A stretch of 64,000 nucleotides of DNA from Chrysophaeum taylorii (lineage: Eukaryota; Sar; Pelagophyceae; Pelagomonadales; Pelagomonadaceae): NCBI GenBank assembly GCA_029834535.1, contig JAQMWT010000587.1:105240-169239 (forward strand). The letters run 5' to 3'. A program made the translations under genes and the position numbers. The notes below the pieces were generated by a model. The model did no database searches, was not told the origin of the DNA, and saw nothing but the letters and a program-made list of their open reading frames with translations. Positions 10,238 to 20,300 of the stretch are shown piece after piece (position 1 is the first letter of the stretch; each line of letters opens with the position of its first letter).

Positions 10238-11438
10238 CTAGATAAGCTGTTTCTCGAGCATGGGCTTGAGGGCCTCGGCGAGTTTGAGGGTGTCAACACC
10301 GATCTGGATGGTTGCGATCCCCTCTGGCTGGGCGCCGGCGAGAATGGCCGCGCAACAGCGCTCCTTGAGGGTGATGTAGTCGTCGTGTTGCGTGTGGAAG
10401 TAGGGCATGTAGGTGGGGTTCTTGGCGGTGCGTTCCTCGACGACGGCGAGGAGATCCTTGTCCGGCATGATGGCGCGCTCGTGGATGACGCCGCCCGCCT
10501 CGACCGCGGCGTACATCATCGCACCGTCGGCCATCGCCCCCCCGGGCATGAGGCCGCCACAACGGTCCGCCTTGACGGTGAGCTTCTGGCCAGCGGCGGT
10601 GGTGATAGTAAAGGCGATCTTGGAGAAGTCGGAGAACTTTTTGCCGCTACTTGGGCCGACGCGCGTCTCAAAGGAAGAGTAGGCCTTGTCAGCGACGACA
10701 GACTTGATGCTATCGGCGCTCGCGCCGAAGAAGGAGACGAGCAACGCGAGTTCGTGGATAGCCATGTTCTTGAGCATGCCCTCGGCGTTGCGCTCGAAGC
10801 ACTCGTCGAGCTCTTCCAGAGTGTACCTACGTATCCAACAAGCGTCAAACGATCACAAACACCGCAGCGTACGCGTTGTGGTGGACGAGCGTGAACTCGC
10901 CGTCGGGGACCTTGCCGAGAGCTTGCCTGCCTTTGGTGACGTACGCGGTTACGTTCTTGTTGTAGCCCATGTAGATCTCGACCCCAGCGGCCTTGGCCTT
11001 GGCGGCCATGTCCTCGAGTTCCCCAACGGTGGGAGCCCCGGGTTTTTCCAAAAAGACGTGGGAAATGCCGTTTTCGATGCTGTCGGTCACATATTTGGGC
11101 ATGTCCGCCGTGCGCGTGCAGATCATCGCCATCTTCTTCCCGTCGGGCTTGGGCATCGTCGCGAACGACTCGTGGAACCGCACGCCCGTCGGCTCGACGG
11201 CCTTTTTGAACTCGGCGAACTCGGACCCGCCGGGCCCCGAGGCACCTCCCCCGAGGAACCAGGGCTCGACCACATCCGTCAGTTTTGCCGAGGGGACCTC
11301 CCCGTCGATGATTTGCTTGGCATGGTACCAGCCCATCCCGCGTCCCGGGACGCCGCACCCGACCAACGCGACCTCCGTTGTCGCGAACCCCCGAGCGACC
11401 ACACGCCGCATCGTCATCATCTTGGTGCTCATCAACAT
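10238..11438 (-). CDS. Gfo/Idh/MocA-family oxidoreductase, two exons
   Basis: Exon 1 is 11438-10873 and exon 2 is 10826-10238, joined over a 46-nt GT-AG intron (10827-10872). Splicing restores HHNAYTLEELDECFERN and gives 384 residues. The N-terminal Rossmann fold binds NAD(P): VALVGCGVPGRGMGWYHA, with the family's EKP signature in FLEKPGAPTVGELEDMA. The C-terminal half is the usual dimerisation/substrate domain. Met-rich and Arg-containing residues before the Rossmann start (MLMSTKMMTMRRVVARGFAT) resemble a mitochondrial presequence; this is inference. The substrate is probably a sugar or polyol, but it is not determined. The intron contains a stop, so an unspliced read would end early. Confidence 0.85.
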
Positions 11439-11911
11439 GCTCCGATCTTCTTCTTCCCCCCCCTCACGTGCTGAGCTGACTGACACACTCTGACGCGCGC
11501 GAGGTTGAATTATGGTGAATTTTGTGGTCCCGAGCCGGACAACGATGAGGGTTACTATTACATACATGAGGGTTGCCATTACAACAAGGGTTATTTATTA
11601 TTGCCCACATGAGGGTTGAGGTTGGGGTCATGGGGTGATAAACCTACTGGAGTCAACTTTTAAAAAATGGAAAGCTTTGTGTGTCAGTTTGTTTGTGCCT
11701 TTAAAAAGGGGCCCTTTAAAGGTAGACTGGTAAGAGGGGGAGGGGGGTGTGGTGCGTGAAGGATGTGTGTGGTTTTGTGGGGTAAGAGGGATGTGCCTGA
11801 CGGGCGTAGATAGGCATGCGGGACCTAGTCGGGGTCATCGCCGAGTCGTGGGGCCGTTTGTTTGTGTCCCCCGAATCAAGATTAGGCTCAGGTATGCGCG
11901 CGAGCCAGGCC
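11439..11911. other. Intergenic, no gene seen
   Basis: Lower-GC sequence with GAGGGTT(A/G/T) phrases repeated near 11545-11615 and mononucleotide-rich stretches (GGGGGAGGGGGG near 11736). Nothing codes convincingly. Confidence 0.5.
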
Positions 11912-12521
11912 TGAGATCCAAGCCGTCTACGGCGACCTCGCAGACTATTTCCACGACCCGCGGCGGCTCTTTCAGCGCGCCATTCTCACGCCCGGCCGAA
12001 ACGATGTTGTCGATGCTATCAACGCGCGCATGACCGCGGCCTTTTTTTCCCGGCGACGAGGCGTCGGAGTTCTTTTCGGACGACGAGGTGGGTCGGAAGA
12101 CGACGCTTTGCTCTTTCCAGTCGAGTTTCCCAACTCCCTGACAATCAACGGCGTGCCGCCTTTGAGCACGAGCTTAAAGTCTTCGCAATCTCGACCCGTC
12201 GCACGGCCACTGCAACGGCACCCGATACATCATCGATCGTGTCGTGTCGCCGAGGCTCCTCCAGCCAGTTTTCCTTAAGGCCCGCCTACGCCAAAACGAT
12301 CAACAAGAGCTAGGGCCAGACGCCCCGCAATTTCGGCGTCCTCTTGCCCAAGCCTGTTTTCAGCCACGGCCAGCTCTACGTGGCTCTCTGTCGAGTCGGC
12401 AAGCCCGAGGACATCGTCTTCTGGGTGGACGACTCCACCCTACCCCACGTTGCGCAATATCGACAACCCCCTCCCCGGCGTCTACACGCGCAATGCCGTC
12501 TACTGCGAGGTCCTCGGGTAG
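11912..12521 (+). pseudogene. PIF1-like helicase C-terminal relic
   Basis: A more diverged relative of the 1.9-4.6 kb fragments, on the opposite strand and preserving more of the C-terminus. Recognisable blocks are QAVYGDLADYFHDP, FPNSLTINGVPP, an interrupted NKS-stop-GQT block, PKPVFSHGQLYVALCRVGKP, and the terminal VYTRNAVYCEVLG before a stop. PIF1/Helitron helicases end in much the same way. At least one in-frame stop and one frameshift disable it. It shows where the tandem units are truncated: they stop at GVYTR and switch to minisatellite. Confidence 0.75.
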
Positions 12522-12700
12522 CGGTAGCCGCCCTCTCTCCCGCAGCAGTGGCGTCGAGCGCAGAGCACAGCAGGCCGCAGCACCGACTCATTCGTATAGA
12601 ACAGACCGACGTTTTACGTTTGCGATGGGAAAGGGGTTTAAGATCTGGGACCGAGTGAATATGGGGTTTGTGATTGCGACCAGTGGCCTGCACTTGTAAC

Positions 12701-13571
12701 ATGCCTAACGACGATCTGATAAGTGCGACCATCGCGGGCGACTCGAGGCTTGTGCGGCGGCTTGTGTCGCGTGGTTCTGACGTCGACCACGACACCAAAG
12801 ATGGTGACTCGGCGCTTCAAATCGCACGGTGCAACTACGTCGCTGTTGCCCGCCACTCGCTGGAACTCGGCGCCGACGTCAACCAGGCCAACAATATCGG
12901 CGTCTCGCCGCTCGTGATCGCGAGCGCGAACGACTACGTCGACGTGGCAAATCTGCTGCTCGAGAATGGCGCTGACGTCAATCAAACAGACGCCAACTAT
13001 TATGTCTCGCCGCTTATGGTCGCAAGTACAACTGGCAACTCTGCTGCTCGCTCGAGAGTGATGCTGACGTCAATCAAACAGACGCCAAATTTTTGTCTCA
13101 CTGCTTATGGTCGCAAGTACAAGTATGGTCGCAAGTAAAAATGGCAACTCTGCTGCTCGCTCGAGAATGATGCTGACGTCAATCAAACAGACGCCAACTA
13201 TGTCTCGCCGCTTATGGTCCCGAGCAACTCTGCTGCTCGAGAATGATGCTGACGTCAACCAGGCCGCCAAAACTGGTGCCTCGCCTTTGTCCATCGCGAG
13301 CCACAACGGCCACGTTACCCGCCTCTTGATTTCACGCGGTACTAACGTCGATCAGGCCGCCCCCAATCGTGGCGTTTATGGTGTCACGCCGATCGCCGCT
13401 GCGAGGCGCCGGGGTCACTACGACGTTGTTCGCTTATTGATTGCCCGCGGCGTTGACGCTCGCACCAGTGTCCTCGACGCCCTCCTCGAATCATCGTTCA
13501 GTACGTCGTGGGTCGAAAAGAGCGGCGACGCACAAGTGTCCGCCGTGCAATCGACGCCGAGGGTTGTATGA
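12701..13571 (+). pseudogene. Ankyrin-repeat gene, frameshifted
   Basis: Starts MPNDDLISATIAGDSRLVRR and continues with ankyrin repeats (LLLENGADVNQTDANYYVSP and similar). Near 13030 the frame breaks. The phrase GATGCTGACGTCAATCAA is present three times (about 12970, 13061, 13167), a local duplication of ~90-106 bp in which small indels shift the frame. The last repeats resume in another frame (SIASHNGHVTRLLISRGTNV) and end at 13571. Ankyrin repeats bind proteins; no other domain is seen. A spliced gene is possible, but no GT-AG pair mends the frame cleanly. Confidence 0.6.
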
Positions 13572-14056
13572 ATATTGTAAAGTAACGAGATGAAACTCGC
13601 GTTCTTCCCCGCCGTCTGGCCGTCGGAATCGTGACCTCGTCGAACGAGTGATTGAAACCTGCTCGACCGAGCGAGCGAGGAAGGGCCGCGAATCGACGAT
13701 CAACCTTCTTGCTCGCCTCTTGGCATTGATTATCCAAACTCGCTCACAGACGGTTATATCACACGCCTCCTGTTCACAACGTAGTTAGTTGCCGCCCGGG
13801 GCACTCTTTCTAAATGCGAAGGAAGTCTCTCCCTGCTGTCACGTTGCGCTTGTTTTTAAAAACGTGCTTCTTCTTCTTCTTCTTCGCCGTCTTCTTTTAC
13901 GAGTCTCACTTTAGGTCGTCGTCCAGTCTGCTGCTGACGATCCGATCATCGCGTGGCCTTGTCTTCTAGGTTCTTATTATTACTTGCCCCTCCTAACGAG
14001 GGTTGAGGTTAACCTCAACCCGAGGTGGTTGATTGAACATAACACCGACATCCGCG
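13572..14056. other. Intergenic upstream of Ca2+-ATPase
   Basis: Contains a CTTCTTCTTCTTCTT tract near 13868 and no supported gene. It should hold the promoter of the following gene, but no specific element is recognisable. Confidence 0.4.
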
Positions 14057-17000
14057 ATGATGACAAAGAAGATGATGATGTTGTTCTGGGTGGTCGGTGT
14101 GGAGGGCAAGGCAATGCCCGGCGCGAAGTTTCAGGAGTTCGGACGGCGGGTCCGGGCGTTGGTGGGGCGGCAGGGCGGGTACATATCTTCCGGGGGGTCG
14201 GTGTCGACCCAAGAGCCCGTGCCGCGGGAGGAGCCCGCGCGTCGGCCCCACCGCGTCGCCCCCCCCCAGTGGGCAAGCCCTCCCCCGGAGACGAGCGTGA
14301 CGAGCATGCTCCTCGCAGCGCGGGTCGCCCACTCGTGGACCGCCGCCGAGGCGTTGCTGAAGCTGGACGCGAGCGTCGAGGAGGGTTTGAGCGCGGACGA
14401 GGCGAGGTCGCGGCGGTCCGAGTGGGGGCGGAACGAGCTCGTCGAGACCCCCCGGAAGTCGAAGTGGATGATGCTGTGGGAGCAGTTCGACGACCGGCTG
14501 GTCCAGATTCTGGTGGTGGTCGCGGTCGGGTCGGCGGTGCTGGGCGTGCTGGAACGCGACGACCCGACGGCATGGGTGGACCCCGTCGTGATCTGCGCCA
14601 TCCTGATCTCGAACGCGGCCGTCGGAGTGTGGCAGGAAGCGAGCGCCGACGATTCGCTGGAGGCCCTGAAAAAGCTCCAGCCCGATGTGTGTTGTTGCAA
14701 GCGCGGAGGCGAGTGGGACGGCGAGCTGAGCGCGGGCGAGCTCGTGCCGGGCGACGTCGTCTACCTGCGCGTCGGCGACAAGGTGCCCGCCGACGTCCGG
14801 CTGCTCCAGCTCAAGGCGTCGTCGTTTTCGACCGACGAGGCCGCGCTGACGGGGGAGTCCCTGACCGTCCAGAAGTCGATCGAGCCCGTCGAGGGCGGCG
14901 CCGACGTTCCTCTCTCGAGACGAGGCTCGATGGCGTTCGCGGGCACGGTCGTCACGGCGGGCCACGCCGTGGGGGTCGTGGTCGCCACGGGCATGGCCAC
15001 CGAGATCGGGCGGATCCAGGCGGGCGTCGCCGCGGCGCGCGCCGAGCGCCAGAAAACACCCCTCACCCTCAAGCTCGACGAGTTCGCGAGCCAGCTGACG
15101 GCCGTGATCGCGACGGTGTGCGCGGCCACGTTCCTCGCGAGCATCCCGAGGTTCGACTCGGCCGTGTTTGGGGGCAACGCCATCCGGGGGGCCTTATTTT
15201 ATGCCAAGTCGGCCATCGCTCTCGGCGTCGCCGCGATCCCCGAGGGTCTTCCGGCCGTCATCACGCTCTGCCTCTCGCTCGGGACGCGTCGAATGGCCGC
15301 GCGCCGCGTCGTCGTCAGGCGCCTCCCGAGCGTCGAGACCCTCGGCTGCACGACCGTCATCTGCAGCGACAAGACGGGCACCCTCACCACCAACCAGATG
15401 ACGGTGATGGCGCTCCTGACGCCCGGCGCCACCCCGGTGGCGCGCGCGACGGCCCTCGAGGAGAGCCTCTCGTATCCACTCCCGACGATCGCGGCCGCGC
15501 CCGTCGAGCGGCGCGTCACCGGCTCGGGCTACGACCCGACCGACGGGGGGGTCGTCAACGACGACGGTACCCTCCTCGAGCGCGACGCCGCCTGCCGCGA
15601 CGTGGCGGCGGTCTGCGCGCTCTGCAACGACGCGCGCATCACGTTCGACGACCAGGCGCGCGCCTTCTCTCGCGTCGGCGAGCCGACCGAGGCCGCGTTG
15701 AAGGTCTTGTGCGAGAAGCTCGGCGTCCCCGAGGCCCTCGCGCGCCACCGCCCCTCCACGACGCCCGCGCCCGTCTCGTGGCGGCGCGCCTCGGACGCCT
15801 GGGCGACGGCCTACGAGCGCGTCGCGACCCTCGAATTCGATCGCGCGCGCAAGTCCATGTCGGTGGTCGCGAGGCCGCGCGGCGCGACCCCCGGCCGCGC
15901 GAGACTCCTGGTCAAGGGCGCCCCGGATTCCGTCTTGAGACGCTGCGTCTCCGTGCGCGACCCCCACACCGGCGCCACCCGACCCCTCTCGGCCGCCGAA
16001 CGACGCCTCTGGGAGGCCCGCTGCCGAGACATGGCCTCGAGGCCGCTCCGCTGCCTCGCGCTCGCGACCCGAGACGACCTCCCCGACGACCTCCGCGCCT
16101 TCGCCGCCTCTACCCCCCCGCCGGGCGGCGGAACTCCCGCGATCCCCGACTGCTTGAAGGACGCTGCCGCCCACGAGCTCGTCGAGACCCAGCTCTCGCT
16201 CGTCGGCGTCGTCGGCATCCGCGACCCGCCGCGGCCCGAGGCCGGTCGCGCGATCAAGCGCTGCCGCGACGCCGGCATCAGAGTCTTCATGATCACCGGC
16301 GACTCGCGCGAGACCGCCCTCGCGATCGCCTCCGAGCTCGGCATCCTCGACGACCCCTCCCGCGCCTTCGAGGGAGCGGCCTTCTTCAAGGACGACGACG
16401 CCGACGACCGCCGCGCCGCGCTCCTCGCCCCGCACCTCGGCAACGCCGTCTTCTGCCGCACCGCACCGGCCGACAAGCAGCGCATCATAAAACTCCTCGC
16501 ATCCTACCACGGAGACGTCACGGCCATGACGGGCGACGGCGTCAACGACGCCCCCGCCCTCCAGCAAGCCGCGATCGGCGTCGCGATGGGCATCACGGGC
16601 ACGGAAGTCGCCAAGGAGGCCTCCGACATGGTCCTCATGGACGACGACTTCGCCTCGATCGTCTCCGCCGTCGAGGAGGGACGCACCATCTACAAAAACA
16701 TGCAGGCCTTCGTCTGCTTCTTGCTCAGCTGCAACTTTGGCGAAGTTTTTACTATCTTTGGCGCGACCGTCCTCGGCATTCCCGACGTTCTCACGCCCCT
16801 CCAGCTTCTCTGGGTCAACCTCGTCACCGACGGCCCGCCGGCGACGGCCCTCGGCTTCAACCCCCCCGACCCCGCCGCCATGTCCAGACCCCCGCGCAAC
16901 GCGACCGCGCCCGTCCTCACGCCCTGGCTCGCCACGCGCTACGCGATCACCGGCGCCTACGTCGGCTTCGCTACGATACGCGTCTTTCTCGACCACTACG

Positions 17001-17551
17001 CCCGAGCCGGCGTCGACTTCAAGGCCATGGCCAACTGGGCAACCTGCGACCCCAAGTCCCCCGACTGGGCTGACTTCGTTTCCACCATGACGCATACCCC
17101 CGCCGACCTCTGGGCCGCGTTCGCCAGCCGCGTCGGACGCTCCTCGCCCGGCGGCGTCGACGCCTGCGCGCTCGCCTTCTCTTCCGGAGGCACGCTCAAA
17201 CCCGAAGCACAAACCCTCGCGCTCACCACCCTCGTCGCGATCGAGATGCTCAAGGCCCTCGGCGCCGTCTCCTTGGACCACTCCCTCCTCCGCGTCCCCT
17301 TCTGGCGAAACCAATACTTGCTCGCCGGCGTCGCCCTCCCGGTCTCCCTCCACTTGGCCCTCCTCTACACACCACCCCTCCGCTCGCTCTTCGGCCTCGT
17401 TCCCCTCACCGTCGAAGACTGGCACACCGTCCTCGCCGCCGCCGCCCCCATCATCCTCGTCGAAGAAATTCTCAAGGCGGTCGGTCGCTACTTCGACGAG
17501 AGAGCCCTCCGAAAACAACGACATTCCAACGACGACGACGACCATCGCTGA
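14057..17551 (+). CDS. SERCA-type P-type Ca2+ ATPase
   Basis: About 1,164 residues in one exon. It is a P2A-type pump that moves Ca2+ into the ER or another store. Visible motifs in order are: the N-terminal AHSWTAAEALLKL; the actuator loop with ALTGESL; the M4 site AAIPEGLPAVIT; the phosphorylation site CSDKTGTLTTNQMTV; the nucleotide-domain LLVKGAPDSVL; MITGDSRETA; the hinge MTGDGVNDAPAL; and the M5-M6 region ending LLWVNLVTDGPPATALGFNP. The C-terminal membrane segments are present and the tail is charged. The ~75 residues before the first conserved block, with a hydrophobic Met-rich start, exceed the usual SERCA N-terminus; a later ATG may be the true start. Confidence 0.93.
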   Translation: MMTKKMMMLFWVVGVEGKAMPGAKFQEFGRRVRALVGRQGGYISSGGSVSTQEPVPREEPARRPHRVAPPQWASPPPETSVTSMLLAARVAHSWTAAEALLKLDASVEEGLSADEARSRRSEWGRNELVETPRKSKWMMLWEQFDDRLVQILVVVAVGSAVLGVLERDDPTAWVDPVVICAILISNAAVGVWQEASADDSLEALKKLQPDVCCCKRGGEWDGELSAGELVPGDVVYLRVGDKVPADVRLLQLKASSFSTDEAALTGESLTVQKSIEPVEGGADVPLSRRGSMAFAGTVVTAGHAVGVVVATGMATEIGRIQAGVAAARAERQKTPLTLKLDEFASQLTAVIATVCAATFLASIPRFDSAVFGGNAIRGALFYAKSAIALGVAAIPEGLPAVITLCLSLGTRRMAARRVVVRRLPSVETLGCTTVICSDKTGTLTTNQMTVMALLTPGATPVARATALEESLSYPLPTIAAAPVERRVTGSGYDPTDGGVVNDDGTLLERDAACRDVAAVCALCNDARITFDDQARAFSRVGEPTEAALKVLCEKLGVPEALARHRPSTTPAPVSWRRASDAWATAYERVATLEFDRARKSMSVVARPRGATPGRARLLVKGAPDSVLRRCVSVRDPHTGATRPLSAAERRLWEARCRDMASRPLRCLALATRDDLPDDLRAFAASTPPPGGGTPAIPDCLKDAAAHELVETQLSLVGVVGIRDPPRPEAGRAIKRCRDAGIRVFMITGDSRETALAIASELGILDDPSRAFEGAAFFKDDDADDRRAALLAPHLGNAVFCRTAPADKQRIIKLLASYHGDVTAMTGDGVNDAPALQQAAIGVAMGITGTEVAKEASDMVLMDDDFASIVSAVEEGRTIYKNMQAFVCFLLSCNFGEVFTIFGATVLGIPDVLTPLQLLWVNLVTDGPPATALGFNPPDPAAMSRPPRNATAPVLTPWLATRYAITGAYVGFATIRVFLDHYARAGVDFKAMANWATCDPKSPDWADFVSTMTHTPADLWAAFASRVGRSSPGGVDACALAFSSGGTLKPEAQTLALTTLVAIEMLKALGAVSLDHSLLRVPFWRNQYLLAGVALPVSLHLALLYTPPLRSLFGLVPLTVEDWHTVLAAAAPIILVEEILKAVGRYFDERALRKQRHSNDDDDHR

Positions 17552-20300
17552 GGATCCAAGCCGCTCGCGACCTGATATATTTGTATCGCGCGCCGACCTC
17601 CTCCTCTGTGATGGTCGCTCGCTGCCTTCTTCTTCTTCTTCTTCTTCTTCTTCTTCTTGGAAGCCGCATCATCCCTGCGGCACCTCTCTTTTATTGACCG
17701 GGTTGACTAGTTGATCGCTGCGCCAGCGTGAACTCCACCCTTCTTCTTCTTCTGAATCTTCTTCTGAAGACCACGACGACGACGACATGCCGGCCCGCCG
17801 CTACCATGAAACTACTGCTTATTAAAGCGCGAACTGGAGCGACGAAGAAGCGACTTCGCCTGCATCTCGGCCCGGGGTCCCGGGTGGATGTAACGTGGAA
17901 TGCCTTTTTTAGAAGAACAACTCGTTGCAGAAGGCTGTCGGTGCTTGCGGATGATGGCCTGAGGAGGAGTCCTTCCGTCCTTCCGTCCGCATCACGCACA
18001 TACAGACTGGCGCCTCGAAATTTGGCGATCTTTACTTTACGCGGGGATTGCAGCACTGCGCAGAGGGTCATGCGGCCCCACATACATGCGCCGCCGCCAC
18101 CGGATGCGACCAACGACGCTGCACGGGCCGGGCCTTTTTTTTTTCCGGCTGGCACTCGCACGCTATGACTTCGTTGTTGCTTATCCCACTGCGGTTTTTC
18201 TTATTATCATCCCATTGCAAAAACATAATCTCTGGTCGTGTGCGAACCGGAGCAGGGCGCTCAGGGGTTTGGGGGGTGTGTGGATTAATGGATGGTGTTC
18301 CGAGATTTTTTTCCTCGAGACAAAAACGCTGCCACGTTCGTTGTAACGGTCCGAAGAACAACGTGTCAAGTGGCGCAGATCTCGATGTCGGAGCAGCGTG
18401 GGGAATTGCATGCCAACGCCGGGATCAGCATACCAATCATCGATGATGGCCGACGTGGTGGTGCAAGACTTAGTCGCGCGCTAAGGTTTCCTGGCTGATT
18501 CCAGAGGAGCCCAGTGGCGCGAGGAGTCACCAGTGTAGCGGTAAAAAGGTGTCGGCTTCTCCGAATCTGCATGATGCCCCATCCAATTTCTGCGACTTAA
18601 TTAAGGGGTAAACGCCACAACCGGTAGTATCCGTCATTCAAGAACGATGTGGGAGGAGATACTCCTCCGCCCTCGACCGTTGGATTCGAGGAGCAAGATC
18701 GCATCCGAAAGGACGCCATCATTACGTACGAGGTCTATAGACGCTGAGAACGAGCAGCAGCAGCAGAATCTAAAGAAGAGGCGCGGGGTGCGTTTCGCAA
18801 GAATAAAACTTGAACTCAGCGTGCGATTTTAAGAGGATCGTTGACGGCGCTGCGAGCTCAAACTGCACAGTTGTGGTGGTCTAGAATCTAGTCGTGGCTA
18901 GAGATAGAGTGGCGACTGTAGTTTGTCTGGTTCATAAATGTACTCAGACAAGCATCGTCATTTTTCTCATCTCGATGCGCGGCACCGCTGTAACACGATA
19001 ATCGGACGCAGGGCGAAGTCCAATAAACGAAAAAGGCTATTGCTCTGACTCATCATGATGATGCTCATCCTCTACGATGCACCTTTTCTTATTACTATGG
19101 CAAATGTATTGCTCGAGCAAATGGGTCCCGCGGCGAGTTGTTGGATGAGATTACATTGCGGAACGATACCAGCGAACTTTAATTTCAGGGATTCTTTTTT
19201 TCGGGGTTCCCGCGCCTTTCTTCCAAGAGAGAGCGCTCTGAAAATGAATGATTTTGTGTGTCTTGTCTGTGCGCGCGGTTCTTCTCGCTGTCGGTGATTG
19301 CGGCTTAGTGACTTGCCTGCGACACAAGGATGTCCCGCCGCTAAGGCTCTTGTCATTGCCACTGCAGTAATCGAGGCGCAAGTAGCCCGCTTTCCAGTTA
19401 TTATCTTGATTAATTCGGCTGTTCCCATCTTTTCGACGTCCCCGCGGAGGACATTTGTTTTACCGGGCGGCCAAGCCGGTGAAATGCGGGGTTCGGGAGG
19501 CGAAGCCCACCGAGGAAAATTTTAAGCACTTGAAGATCTTGATTGATTTGCGGTTTCGGGGGCCACTTTTCAACAACCCGATTCCAGCCCTCGGCCTCGT
19601 GAGACTAAGCTTTTCTTTCGAACCGCCCCTTTTTTTGTTTCTCGAGGTGTGGTCCTCGATGATGACTGGGATATGCAAACAAACAAACAAACAAACAAAC
19701 AAACAAACAAACAAACAAACAAACAAACAAACAAACAAACAAACAAACAAACAAACAAACAAACAAACAAACAAACAAACAAACAAACAAACAAACAAAC
19801 AAACAAACAAACAAACAAACAAACAAACAAACAAACAAACAAACAAACAAACAAACAAACAAACAAACAAACAAACAAACAAACAAACAAACAAACAAAC
19901 AAACAAACAAACAAACAAACAAACAAACAAACAAACACAAACATTCCTCGCGCTCAGGACTTTTTCTTCGGATGGCGCTTCTACTACAAGTTTCGGGATA
20001 AACCTGCGCTAAAATGCGCACCTCGCGTCCCTGGTCTTCGGAGACCCATCTCTCTTCTAGAGGAAGGGAGAGGGCGCACAAACCAAATTTGTACGTACGT
20101 AGTACAATCTCCCAGAGGACGCGGCCGAAGTCTATTGTGCTGCTTCTGGTGATGGTGCTGCTGCTGATAGACGGAGAGCGTGATGACACACAATCCTGAA
20201 ATAAGAAGGAGAGGCAGGCAGGAGCGAGAGGATGAAGAAGAAGACGGGACTTCATTACTTAAGAAGAAGAAGCGCAAAATTGACTTGACTTGGTCGGTCG
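17552..20300. other. 2.7-kb gene-poor interval
   Basis: A CTT microsatellite lies at 17626-17660 and a long CAAA tract at 19676-19936. Open frames here are short, mixed in direction and without domains. The one starting at the ATG at 17806 (about 120 residues, KLLLIKARTGATKKRLRL near its start) is the least unlikely, but codon use and length do not support a call. Base composition is less GC-rich than in the flanking genes. Confidence 0.5.
19676..19936. repeat. (CAAA)n tetranucleotide tract, ~65 copies
   Basis: About 261 bp of nearly perfect CAAA repeats, open in all frames. It should not be read as protein. A complementary-type TTTG tract occurs at 62503-62647 and ACAAACAG tails end the helicase units, so this motif is common locally. 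Confidence 0.95.

Noticed and set aside
13984-17545. Long overlapping frames on both strands across the Ca2+-ATPase gene
   Set aside because: Very high GC removes stops; only the frame with complete P-type ATPase motifs is credible.
17806-18168. Possible 120-residue gene
   Set aside because: No domain, weak codon bias and no supporting neighbours; left as part of the gene-poor interval.
19460-20255. TNKQ / LFVC repeat proteins over the CAAA tract
   Set aside because: Translation of a tetranucleotide microsatellite; no gene context.
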